A stretch of 7,726 nucleotides of DNA from Candidatus Nanopelagicales bacterium (GCA_025455985.1 JALOLM010000116.1:1-7726), one strand, 5' to 3'. Positions 1-7,205 are shown, numbered from the stretch's first letter. Numbers and translations: made by a program. Notes: a model not told the origin generated them from the sequence alone.

Positions 1-519
1 GGCTTCGCCGCCGTCTGGTTCTACCGCCACCACGTGTTCGACAGCGGCCGGGACTTCCTGATGAAAGGCCTGTACCCGTTCCTGGGTGGCGTCATGCTGC
101 TGGGCGCCTTCATCATCGCCTCGTACCAGTACGCGCAGCCCGACTACGGCTCGACGACGCTGTTCGGGGTGGGCGGGGTGTTCATTATCGGAATCGGTTC
201 ACTTGTCCTCGGAGTTGTGCTCATGGTGGCTTGGAACGCCGCCGCGCCAGCGTTCTTCCGCGGCGAGACCCTCCCCCGACGCAGTGCCAGCGACCTGATC
301 CTGGAGATTCCGGCCGAGGCAGGCGCTCTGCGACTTCCGGACAGCGGACTGCCCGACGTGATCATCGCACCGGACCTGTCCAACCTGCCGGAAGGGGCAG
401 TGGCCCTCGACCTCGAATCTGGGATGGAGGTCGACTCGCAGGAGGACCTGGAGGAGCTTCGGGAGGAACAGGCCGAGGCTGCAGCCGAGGAGGAAGCAGA
501 CGGCGAGACCGACCGCTAG
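1..519 (+). CDS. APC-family amino-acid permease, C-terminal fragment (5' end outside window)
   Basis: The frame is open from base 1 to the TAG at 517-519, giving 172 residues; the GTG at 34 is internal, so the gene starts upstream of the window. Two hydrophobic membrane segments are visible, at residues about 24-42 and 54-78, separated by a short loop with a PDYGST motif. A third may end near residue 8. The stretch FGVGGVFIIGIGSLVLG and the following AFFRGE resemble the last helices of actinobacterial APC-superfamily permeases. After the last helix comes a cytoplasmic tail of about 90 residues that turns strongly acidic (residues 137-172, rich in Glu and Asp, possibly a short coiled coil). 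The gene is convergent with hutG and shares its stop palindrome. Histidine or urocanate uptake is a guess from position; the substrate-binding half is not in the window. The family call is fairly secure, the substrate unknown. Confidence 0.78.
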   Translation, partial: GFAAVWFYRHHVFDSGRDFLMKGLYPFLGGVMLLGAFIIASYQYAQPDYGSTTLFGVGGVFIIGIGSLVLGVVLMVAWNAAAPAFFRGETLPRRSASDLILEIPAEAGALRLPDSGLPDVIIAPDLSNLPEGAVALDLESGMEVDSQEDLEELREEQAEAAAEEEADGETDR

Positions 520-1382
520 CCGCGCCCCCGGCTCAACAACCCGGCGGCCACCTCGAGCACACCGAGCGCGACAAGCCGAACGGTGCGCTGATCGGCGGAG
601 TCGGCGGTGGCATCGACTTCGGTGAAGTCGACCGACACCACTCGCGGATCGGCCCCGCTGAGGCGCGCCGCGAGGCGCAGCTCCCGCGCGCTCAGGCCGC
701 CGGGCATGGCCGCGGGACAGGCGGGGACGACGCTGCGGTCACACACATCGACGTCAATATCGACGTGCACTCGCCCATGCGCACCCCCACCGGCGATCTC
801 CAGCGCTTCCCCCATGACCGTGGTCAAACCGCGGGCTTCGACCTCGTCCCGGTGGACCACCGTGATCCCCCAGTCCCGCGCCCGTGCCGCGTAGTCGCCG
901 GAGTTTGCGAAGTCATTGCGTCGCACGGGCGACCCGTTGGACATGCCGTCGCGCAGATCGTGATGGGCATCCAGGGTGATCAAGCCGTCGGCCCCGCACG
1001 CCCGGGCGACCGCCAGCGTTATCGAGTTGTCTCCGCCGAGCGCCACCACCAACTGGCCCGTGAACGCCTCGATCGCACGGGCGGTCCGCAGTTCACCGTC
1101 GACGCCGTCGGGACTCTCAACATCCCCCAGGTCCACCGCCCACAGGTCACGCAAGTCGGCTGCCTGCGACCCGACCCACGTGGAGTAACGCGCCAATGCC
1201 TCCCGCACCGCTTGCGGGGTCCGGTCGGCGCGGGTAGGCGAAATCGAGGTTGAGTGCGCCGGAACCCCGATCAACGCCAGATCGGGCAGTCCCTGCGAAC
1301 CGGCCTGCCACCGTCGCGTCCCATCCGCAAACCACGCACTGGCCCGGGGCCATCGCGGATCCTCCGGAAGGTCAACTGACAT
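516..1382 (-). CDS. hutG: HutG-like formimidoylglutamase (arginase/ureohydrolase family)
   Basis: Probable last step of histidine catabolism: hydrolysis of N-formimino-L-glutamate to glutamate and formamide by a cytosolic binuclear-manganese enzyme. The 288-residue length is normal for ureohydrolases. Visible motifs are GGDNS (116-120), DAHHDLRD (138-145), NGSPVR (149-154), a DIDVDVCD metal block (208-215, likely ligands D210 and D212) followed by PGGLSARE (227-234), and VDFTEVD with the family Glu at 255. The Arg in DAHHDLR and the NGSPVR element fit formiminoglutamase better than arginase or agmatinase, as does the hut context. In most ureohydrolases the first motif is GGDHS and its His binds Mn; here it is Asn119. 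Start ATG at 1382, preceded by GAGGAG at 1388-1393 with 5 nt spacing. The start overlaps the end of hutI by 11 nt. The gene ends in the CTAG shared with the permease. The family is certain; the exact substrate is inferred from context. Confidence 0.87.
   Translation of the reverse strand: MSVDLPEDPRWPRASAWFADGTRRWQAGSQGLPDLALIGVPAHSTSISPTRADRTPQAVREALARYSTWVGSQAADLRDLWAVDLGDVESPDGVDGELRTARAIEAFTGQLVVALGGDNSITLAVARACGADGLITLDAHHDLRDGMSNGSPVRRNDFANSGDYAARARDWGITVVHRDEVEARGLTTVMGEALEIAGGGAHGRVHVDIDVDVCDRSVVPACPAAMPGGLSARELRLAARLSGADPRVVSVDFTEVDATADSADQRTVRLVALGVLEVAAGLLSRGRG
518..533. terminator. Weak hairpin at the permease/hutG convergent junction, possible terminator
   Basis: AGCCG and CGGCT form a perfect 5-bp stem around the 6-nt loop CGCCCC, starting within the permease stop codon and lying inside the 3' end of hutG. 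There is no T-run on either strand, so it does not meet the usual form of an intrinsic terminator. It is listed because it is the only obvious fold at the junction; in DNA this rich in GC it may be chance. Confidence 0.2.
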
Positions 1383-2559
1383 CGGGACTCCTCACCGGCC
1401 GGCCGCCCTGCCACACCTGCGCGATCAGGTCCACGCCGGGCCGATAGGCCAGGTGGACATACGAGGGGGCATCCAGCAGGACAAGATCGGCGGGACCGCC
1501 GACGACAACTCGTCCCAGCTCCGGACGTCGCAGTGCACGCGCACCACCCACGGTCGCCGCCCTCACCGCCTCGGGAACGGTCATGTGCATTTCCCGCACA
1601 GCCAGAGCAATACACAGACTCATCGATGTCGTGTAGCTCGTGCCCGGGTTGCAGTCCGTGGCCAGCGCCACGTGCACACCGGCATCGAGCAGGCGACGAG
1701 CGTCGGGATACGCCGAGCGCGTGGAGAACTCGGCGCCTGGCAGCAACGTGGCGACGGTCTGGCTGTCGGCAAGTGCCGCGACATCCGCCTCACTCAGATG
1801 TGTGCAGTGGTCGGCTGAGGCCGCCCCCACTTCGACGGCGACTTGCACGCCTGGACCGTGCTGCAGCTGGTTGGCGTGAACGCGGGGTGTCAGCCCACGC
1901 TCGATTCCGGCACGAAGAATCCGGCGTGCCTCATCGGCGTCGAACGCGCCCCTGTCACAGAACACATCGATCCAGCGGGCATGCAGTGCGCACGCCTCCA
2001 GCATGGGTCCAGCGACAAGTTCCACGTAAGCATCGCGATCCTCGGCATACTCCGGCGCCACGACGTGTGCCCCCAGAAAGGTGACCTCATCGGTGAAACG
2101 GCGGGCGACCTCCACGCTGCGCGCCTCGTCGTGCACCGTCAACCCGTAGCCGGTCTTTATCTCGAACGTGGTGGACCCACCTCGCAGTAACTCCGCGCAC
2201 AAGCGCCCGGCGTTGACCGCCAGCTGCTCGTCCGTGGCTTCTCGTGTGGCCTGCACAGTGGTCCTGATCCCGCCGGCCGAATACGGCGTCCCGGCCATCC
2301 GCGCGGCGAATTCGGCAGCCCTGTCGCCGGCGAAGACAACATGTGAGTGACTGTCGACGAAGCCCGGCAGCAGCGCACCACCGTGACAGTCGAAATTACG
2401 ATCGGCAGCCGGAGCTGCGGCGGACGGGCCGACCCACGCCACCTGCCCATGCTCGATGACCACCGCGGCGTCCCGCAGAAGGCCGAGTCCATCAGCGCAA
2501 GGCACCTCCGGATCGTTGGTGACCAACTCCTCGATCCGGGTCAACAACAGACTGGGCAC
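1372..2559 (-). CDS. hutI: Imidazolonepropionase
   Basis: Hydrolyses 4-imidazolone-5-propionate to N-formimino-L-glutamate, third step of cytosolic histidine degradation; amidohydrolase superfamily with one catalytic metal. The 395 residues match the usual length. Seen in order from the chosen start: the metal-binding HSH at 71-73 within PGFVDSHSHVVFAGDR, the family motif EIKTGYGL around 133-140, FLGAHVVAPE (161-170), a metal His at 228 in VHANQL, SADHCTH (248-254), and ATDCNPG (300-306) with the metal Asp at 302. An ATG at 2589 also opens the frame, but it lies inside hutU and lacks a Shine-Dalgarno sequence. The GTG at 2559 has AGGA 5 nt upstream, starts 1 nt after the hutU stop, and gives the N-terminus VPSLLLTRIEEL expected for HutI. 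The 3' end overlaps hutG by 11 nt, suggesting translational coupling on both sides. The function call is very secure. Confidence 0.96.
   Translation of the reverse strand: MPSLLLTRIEELVTNDPEVPCADGLGLLRDAAVVIEHGQVAWVGPSAAAPAADRNFDCHGGALLPGFVDSHSHVVFAGDRAAEFAARMAGTPYSAGGIRTTVQATREATDEQLAVNAGRLCAELLRGGSTTFEIKTGYGLTVHDEARSVEVARRFTDEVTFLGAHVVAPEYAEDRDAYVELVAGPMLEACALHARWIDVFCDRGAFDADEARRILRAGIERGLTPRVHANQLQHGPGVQVAVEVGAASADHCTHLSEADVAALADSQTVATLLPGAEFSTRSAYPDARRLLDAGVHVALATDCNPGTSYTTSMSLCIALAVREMHMTVPEAVRAATVGGARALRRPELGRVVVGGPADLVLLDAPSYVHLAYRPGVDLIAQVWQGGRPVRSPDVS
1388..1393 (-). promoter_or_regulatory. Shine-Dalgarno of hutG
   Basis: GAGGAG on the minus strand, 5 nt before the ATG at 1382 and inside the end of the hutI reading frame. 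It confirms the hutG start that overlaps hutI by 11 nt. Confidence 0.85.
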
Positions 2560-2560
2560 G

Positions 2561-4228
2561 TCAGTCCTGCGCCATAGGTATCCGCACACCGTCGCGTCGT
2601 GCGACCTCGATGGCCTCCGGATAGCCGGCGTCGACGTGGCGGATGACCCCCATCCCCGGATCGTTGGTCAGGACCCTGCGCAACTTCTCAGCAGCCAGAG
2701 TGGTGCCGTCGGCAACCGACACCTGACCGGCGTGCAGAGAGCGGCCTATGCCCACCCCTCCCCCATGATGGATCGACACCCAGGACGCCCCCGAGGCGGT
2801 GTTGACCAACGCGTTGAGCAGTGGCCAGTCCGCGATCGCATCACTGCCGTCGAGCATTGCCTCGGTCTCCCGGTACGGCGATGCCACCGACCCGCAGTCC
2901 AGGTGATCGCGACCGATGACGATCGGTGCGGAGATCTCCCCCGATGCGACGAGTTCGTTGAAACGCACTCCCGCCTTGTCCCGCTCGCCGTAACCCAGCC
3001 AGCAGATCCGCGCGGGCAGACCCTGGAAGGCCACCCGCTCGCGTGCGGCCCGGATCCACCGGGCCAGAGGCTCGTTGTCCGGGAACAGGTCGAGAACCGC
3101 CTGGTCCGTGACCGCGATGTCCTTCGGGTCGCCCGACAATGCCGCCCACCGGAAGGGTCCTTTGCCTTCGCAGAACAGCGGCCGGATGTAGGCCGGGACA
3201 AATCCTGGGAAGTCGAACGCCCGGTCGTAACCGCCGAGTTGGGCTTCGCCCCGGATCGAGTTGCCGTAGTCGAACACCTCACATCCGGCATCCATGAACC
3301 CGACCATGGCACGCACATGTTCGGCCATCGATTCGCGCGCCCTCTGTGTGAAACCCTCCGGATCCCGCTGCGCTTCATCACGCCAGTCCTCGAAGGCGAT
3401 CCCGCTGGGCAAGTAGGACAAGGGGTCATGCGCCGACGTCTGATCGGTCACGATGTCGATCTCGACGCCGCGGCGCAGCAGTTCTGGCAGCACATCCGCG
3501 CAGTTCCCGACGACGCCCACGCTCCAGCCGCGACGCTCTCGTTTGGCTCGCAGGGCCGAGTCGACCGCCGCGTCCAGGTCGTCGGTCCACTCATCCAGGT
3601 ACCTGTCCTTGACCCGCCGCTGCAGTCGGGATGCGTCCACGTCGACGATCAGGCATGCCCCCTCGTTGAGGGTGACCGCCAAAGGCTGAGCGCCACCCAT
3701 CCCGCCGCAGCCGCCGGTGAGTGTCAGCGTTCCCGCGAGCGATCCGCCGAACCTCTTCGCGGCGACTGCGCCGAAGGTCTCGTAGGTGCCTTGCAGGATT
3801 CCCTGGGTCCCGATATAGATCCACGAACCCGCGGTCATCTGCCCGTACATCGTCAGCCCGAGGGCCTCAAGACGGCGAAACTCCGGCCATGTTGCCCAGT
3901 CCCCCACCAGGTTGGAGTTGGCGATCAGGACCCGTGGTGCCCACTCGTGGGTCTGCATCACGCCGACGGGTCGCCCGGATTGCACCAGCATCGTCTCGTC
4001 CTCGCGCAGTGTCTCCAGCGTGCGCAGCATGGCGTGCAGGCTGGGCCAGTCACGCGCGGCGCGGCCGGTGCCTCCGTAGACGACCAGCCGATCGGGGTCC
4101 TCGGCCACCTCGGGGTCCAGGTTGTTGGCCAGCATCCGCATGGCCGCCTCCTGCGGCCACCCGAGGGCGTGCCGTTGTGAACCTCGCGCGGCTCGCATGG
4201 TCATCGGTGTGCCCAGATCGTGGGACAT
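2561..4228 (-). CDS. hutU: Urocanate hydratase (urocanase)
   Basis: Converts urocanate to 4-imidazolone-5-propionate in the cytosol, using tightly bound NAD+ as electrophile; second step of the hut pathway. The 555 residues are full length. The N-terminal half carries YGGTGRAARDW (51-61), QTHEWAPRVLIANSNLVG (92-109) and the NAD-binding glycine-rich segment LTGGCGGMGGAQPLA (170-184). The urocanase active-site signature FQGLPARICWLGYGER is at 401-416, with Cys409 in the place of the conserved cysteine. The C-terminal WVSIHHGGGVGIGRSLHAGQ (483-502) is also a family hallmark. The frame stays open 84 codons upstream, inside hutH, but the ATG at 4228 is preceded by AGAGGAG at 6 nt and starts just after the hutH stop; the extension does not look like urocanase. 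Stop TGA at 2561-2563 is followed after 1 nt by hutI. No damaged motif or frameshift is seen. Confidence 0.97.
   Translation of the reverse strand: MSHDLGTPMTMRAARGSQRHALGWPQEAAMRMLANNLDPEVAEDPDRLVVYGGTGRAARDWPSLHAMLRTLETLREDETMLVQSGRPVGVMQTHEWAPRVLIANSNLVGDWATWPEFRRLEALGLTMYGQMTAGSWIYIGTQGILQGTYETFGAVAAKRFGGSLAGTLTLTGGCGGMGGAQPLAVTLNEGACLIVDVDASRLQRRVKDRYLDEWTDDLDAAVDSALRAKRERRGWSVGVVGNCADVLPELLRRGVEIDIVTDQTSAHDPLSYLPSGIAFEDWRDEAQRDPEGFTQRARESMAEHVRAMVGFMDAGCEVFDYGNSIRGEAQLGGYDRAFDFPGFVPAYIRPLFCEGKGPFRWAALSGDPKDIAVTDQAVLDLFPDNEPLARWIRAARERVAFQGLPARICWLGYGERDKAGVRFNELVASGEISAPIVIGRDHLDCGSVASPYRETEAMLDGSDAIADWPLLNALVNTASGASWVSIHHGGGVGIGRSLHAGQVSVADGTTLAAEKLRRVLTNDPGMGVIRHVDAGYPEAIEVARRDGVRIPMAQD
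2565..2568 (-). promoter_or_regulatory. Shine-Dalgarno of hutI
   Basis: AGGA on the minus strand, 5 nt before the GTG at 2559, placed within the last codons of hutU. It supports the GTG start over the ATG at 2589. A ribosome ending hutU at 2561-2563 would already cover this site. Confidence 0.7.
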
Positions 4229-4234
4229 GGCGCG

Positions 4235-4241
4235 CTCCTCT
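4235..4241 (-). promoter_or_regulatory. Shine-Dalgarno of hutU
   Basis: AGAGGAG on the minus strand begins directly after the hutH TAG (4242-4244) and lies 6 nt before the ATG at 4228. It decides the hutU start against the 84-codon upstream extension, and its closeness to the hutH stop suggests coupled translation. Confidence 0.85.
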
Positions 4242-5786
4242 CTACTGCAGGTCATTGACGACATCGCGCACTGCGCGAAGCACTGAACCGTCCGCGACCA
4301 GTGCGACGACATCCTCGATCTCAGCGGCCACGAACTCGTCCGGTCCGGGACCGCGAACACGCTGCCGGACAGCCGCGAGCGCCACACCCGTTCCCCGCGC
4401 GGGCTCGATCGGGGCCCGCAAGTCCAGCGCCCGCGCGGCAACCAGCAGTTCGATGGCCAGCACCCGCCGCAGCCCATCAACGGCCTCTCGCAGTTTCAAT
4501 CCCGCTGCCCAGCCCATGGAGACGTGATCCTCCTGCATGGCTGAACTGGGGATCGAATCCACGCTGGCCGGCACCGCCAAGCGTTTGAGCGTCGAAACGA
4601 TTCCGGCCGCCGCGTACTGGGCGATCATGTATCCCGAGTCGACTCCGGCCTCATGGCCCAGGAACGGTGGCAGTCCGTGCGAACGGTTCTGATCGAGCAT
4701 CCGGTCTGTTCGACGCTCCGAGATCGAAGCGACGTCCGCCACGGCGATGGCCAGAAAGTCCAAGACGTAGGCAACCGGTGCGCCGTGGAAGTTGCCATTG
4801 GACTCCACCCGCCCATCCGGCAGGACCACAGGATTGTCGATCACCGACGCGAGTTCTGTCTCAGCGACCCGGCGAGCGTGTGAGACGGTGTCGCGGGCAG
4901 CCCCGGTCACCTGCGGGGAGCACCGCAAGGAGTAGGCATCTTGGACGATGTGCTCAGTGTCTGCCCGGTGACTGGCCATGATGGGTGAACCGGTCAGCAG
5001 CGCGCGGATGTTGGCAGCACTGACCTGCTGACCCCGGTGTGGTCGCAGCGCCACCAGATCGGCGGCGAAGACGCGGTCGGTGCCCAACAACGCCTCGACG
5101 GTCATCGCCGTGGTCAGATCCGCCAAGGTCAGCAGGTCGCCCAGATCCGCCAGTGCCAGGATGAGCATGCCCAGCATCCCGTCGGTGCCGTTGATCAGCG
5201 CCAGCCCTTCCTTCTCCTGAAGGACCAGTGGTTCAATGCCGGCCTCAGCTAGGGCCTGGTCAGCCGGCAGCGGCTGACCGTTCACCAGCACTGTCCCCTC
5301 GCCCATCGCGGCCAGTGCCACATGGGCCAGCGGCGCAAGATCGCCGCTGCATCCCAGAGAGCCATACCGATGAACAACCGGCACCAGCCCGCTGTTGAGC
5401 ATCTCTGCCAGGGTCTCGACGACGATGGGGCGCACGCCGGTGGATCCGGAGGCGAGGGTCTTGAGCCGCAGCAGCATCATGGCGCGAACGACCTCCGGCT
5501 CGACCGGGTCGCCGGTTCCGGCGGCGTGACTGCGGATGAGGCTGACCTGCAGCGCAGTGCGTCTCGGGGCGGCGATGGAGATCGTGGCCAACGCCCCGAA
5601 TCCCGTCGAGATGCCGTAGGCAGGCACTGTCGAGGCGGCCAGCCCGTCCACGACCTTGCGGCCAGCAGCTACCCGCTGCAGAACCGACGGCTCAACGTGC
5701 ACCCGGGCGAACCCCCTGGCCACGTCGACCACGTCCGGCAAACCGAGTTCGTCGATACTGCAGGATGTGCCCACGGCTGCATTCAA
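4242..5786 (-). CDS. hutH: Histidine ammonia-lyase (histidase)
   Basis: Deaminates L-histidine to trans-urocanate and ammonia, the first and committing step of histidine degradation; a cytosolic, MIO-dependent lyase, normally a homotetramer. The 514 residues are full length. The MIO-forming tripeptide is Cys146-Ser147-Gly148 within GSLGCSGDLAPLAH; Cys instead of the common Ala is known in Streptomyces-type HutH. Other active-site elements are YGISTGFG (57-64, Tyr58), SHAAG (86-90, His87), LLRLKTLASGSTGVRP (105-120), INGTDG (198-203), QDAYSLRC (282-289, Tyr285, Arg288), ESNGNFHGAP (328-337) and SSAMQEDHVSMG (414-425, Glu419). The start is uncertain: TTG at 5786 fits the N-terminus of homologues, GTG at 5774 is the alternative, and neither has a good Shine-Dalgarno sequence. 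The preceding secreted-protein gene stops 18 nt upstream in the same frame. hutU follows after 13 nt. Confidence 0.95.
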   Translation of the reverse strand: MNAAVGTSCSIDELGLPDVVDVARGFARVHVEPSVLQRVAAGRKVVDGLAASTVPAYGISTGFGALATISIAAPRRTALQVSLIRSHAAGTGDPVEPEVVRAMMLLRLKTLASGSTGVRPIVVETLAEMLNSGLVPVVHRYGSLGCSGDLAPLAHVALAAMGEGTVLVNGQPLPADQALAEAGIEPLVLQEKEGLALINGTDGMLGMLILALADLGDLLTLADLTTAMTVEALLGTDRVFAADLVALRPHRGQQVSAANIRALLTGSPIMASHRADTEHIVQDAYSLRCSPQVTGAARDTVSHARRVAETELASVIDNPVVLPDGRVESNGNFHGAPVAYVLDFLAIAVADVASISERRTDRMLDQNRSHGLPPFLGHEAGVDSGYMIAQYAAAGIVSTLKRLAVPASVDSIPSSAMQEDHVSMGWAAGLKLREAVDGLRRVLAIELLVAARALDLRAPIEPARGTGVALAAVRQRVRGPGPDEFVAAEIEDVVALVADGSVLRAVRDVVNDLQ

Positions 5787-5804
5787 CCAGCGATCAGGGG
5801 CCAG

Positions 5805-7205
5805 TCACTCGCTCAGAGGTTCTTGCACCTTCAGCCGCGCCCATCCTGCGTCAGACGGCGCAGCCGTGGTTGAACCCTTGAACTGCGCGTACACCCGGTA
5901 GCGACCGACACTGGCGGGCTGGTAGGAAACCACGGCAGAACCGTTGGACACGTTCACCCGGTAACGCTTGGAGAACTGCCACCCGTCGAACGGATCGAAG
6001 CGCTCGACCACCATGGTGCCCGGACCGGAAACGGCCGGCCGCACACGCAGCGCGATGGAGGCGCTGCGCCCGGGACCCGCTATCGCCCGACGGCGACCGT
6101 TGAACGTCACAGAGGAGTCAGTGATGGTGCGCAGTACGCGCTTGAGGGTGTAATTGCCGGATCCCTCGACGGCCACGAAGTAGCGGCCAGGCGCCAGTGT
6201 CCGGTCGAAGATGTCGCCGCGGCCGAGCCGACGCCCACTGTCGGTCACCAACCGCACGTCCGGACCGCCGGTCACGGTGAGGGTCAACTTGCTGCGCCGG
6301 GTCACGTCGAAGCGGTACAGGTCTCGCGAGTCGATGCCGCCATTGACTTTGCCGCGAACACGCGAGTTGTTGGCGATGAAGACGCCTGGGATGGTGTCAT
6401 CGCGGCCTGCCGTGGCAACCCGCAGACGGTACGGCTGGGACTCCAGACTGCGACCCGCCTGCACCACGAGGAAGTACCTTCCGGTCTCACTCGGGGTGAA
6501 CAGGCTGTATCCGCCGCAGTTCAGGCTCTTGAGCGGGTAACCGTCGAAGTCCTGGGTACCCGGGCCATACACCTCCAACGCCGTGCACCGGGTGGTGCGC
6601 AGGCTCAGTCGCATCGTGCGACCCTCACGCATGCGCGTCCAGTACGCGTCGCCGGTGTTGAGCAACCGGTCGACCTTGTTGCGCGCCCCCTTGGCCGGCA
6701 GTCGCTTGCCGGGAGGCTCTGGCGGCGGGCTGGGAATAAGAACGCTCAGATCGAAGGCATCAGCCACCGAGCCGTTCTCCACGGCGACCCGGATCGCGTA
6801 ATCGGCGTTCGGTTCCAGTGTGTCGGTGTCGATTGTGGCCCGTCCGCGTGAATCGGTGAACTGGCACTCCTCGTATTGCAGTTTCGAACGCACCTGCCGG
6901 TAGAGCGTGAGGTCACCGTCCATGTCCCCGGCCGCATCCAGGGCGATGATGACCGCGCCGCGTTTGGGTGCAGTGAACCGGTACCAGACGGAGCCGGAGA
7001 CGTCGGCGCAACCCTGTGGCTCATTGACCTCCACGGTCGCGTCAACCAAGGTTCCGTTCACCTGGGCGGGCAGATTGATACGTGTCGCATCAGCGCGATT
7101 GTCGTTGCTCGGGGGGGCTGCCCACCCCGGGCCACCGGCAAGAAGGGACGCAATCAGCAGGCCGCAGGAAACAGTCGCGGTCTTCACAGTTCGTTGCATA
7201 GTCAT
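5805..7205 (-). CDS. Exported multidomain protein with PPC-like beta modules, function unknown
   Basis: The 466-residue protein starts with a Sec signal peptide: basic residues 5-8, a hydrophobic core at about 11-24, and likely cleavage near Ala29-Ala30 before PPSNDN. The mature N-terminus (about 33-157) has the PPC-like layout: SNDNRADATRI, GTLVDATVE, SVWYRFTAPKRGAVIIALD, DGDLTLYR. A proline-rich linker (158-166) leads to two further beta-rich segments, about 173-265 (ending GRYFLVVQAG and YRLRV) and 275-357 (DLYRFDV, APGRYFVAVEGSGNYTL), both PPC-like by pattern. A C-terminal Ig-like region spans about 363-462 (VGRYRVYAQFKG). Mature cysteines are few (66, 114, 207, 230), two in each of the first two modules, so intramodule disulfides are plausible. 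No catalytic motif, LPXTG anchor or C-terminal membrane helix is seen. ATG at 7205 is preferred over ATG at 7199 because GGGAGGAG lies 6 nt upstream. It may be secreted or bound to the wall; its role is unknown. Nothing in the protein links it to histidine metabolism except its position 18 nt before hutH. Confidence 0.8.
   Translation of the reverse strand: MTMQRTVKTATVSCGLLIASLLAGGPGWAAPPSNDNRADATRINLPAQVNGTLVDATVEVNEPQGCADVSGSVWYRFTAPKRGAVIIALDAAGDMDGDLTLYRQVRSKLQYEECQFTDSRGRATIDTDTLEPNADYAIRVAVENGSVADAFDLSVLIPSPPPEPPGKRLPAKGARNKVDRLLNTGDAYWTRMREGRTMRLSLRTTRCTALEVYGPGTQDFDGYPLKSLNCGGYSLFTPSETGRYFLVVQAGRSLESQPYRLRVATAGRDDTIPGVFIANNSRVRGKVNGGIDSRDLYRFDVTRRSKLTLTVTGGPDVRLVTDSGRRLGRGDIFDRTLAPGRYFVAVEGSGNYTLKRVLRTITDSSVTFNGRRRAIAGPGRSASIALRVRPAVSGPGTMVVERFDPFDGWQFSKRYRVNVSNGSAVVSYQPASVGRYRVYAQFKGSTTAAPSDAGWARLKVQEPLSE

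Noticed and set aside
231..1253. Plus-strand open frame (340 codons) spanning the permease end and antisense to hutG
   Set aside because: It overlaps two supported genes in a different frame and its Arg/Gly/Pro-rich translation resembles no protein family; a shadow frame.
2456..4180. Long plus-strand open frame (574 codons) antisense to hutU and the start of hutI
   Set aside because: High-GC coding DNA often leaves the opposite strand open. The translation has no recognisable domain, is rich in Arg, Pro, His and Gln, and lies wholly over two secure genes.
4229..4480. N-terminal extension of 84 codons on hutU
   Set aside because: It lies inside the hutH coding sequence and does not look like urocanase; the ATG at 4228 has a strong Shine-Dalgarno sequence and gives a normal-length enzyme.
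5343..5351. Cys-Ser-Gly instead of Ala-Ser-Gly at the MIO site of HutH
   Set aside because: It stands out against the textbook motif, but Streptomyces histidine ammonia-lyases are known to form the cofactor from Cys-Ser-Gly, so it is a lineage trait and not a defect or novelty.
7164..7166. Cys14 in the signal peptide of the secreted protein as a lipoprotein lipidation site
   Set aside because: The residues before it (TVS) do not make a lipobox, and the hydrophobic core continues after the Cys; cleavage by signal peptidase I near Ala29-Ala30 fits better.
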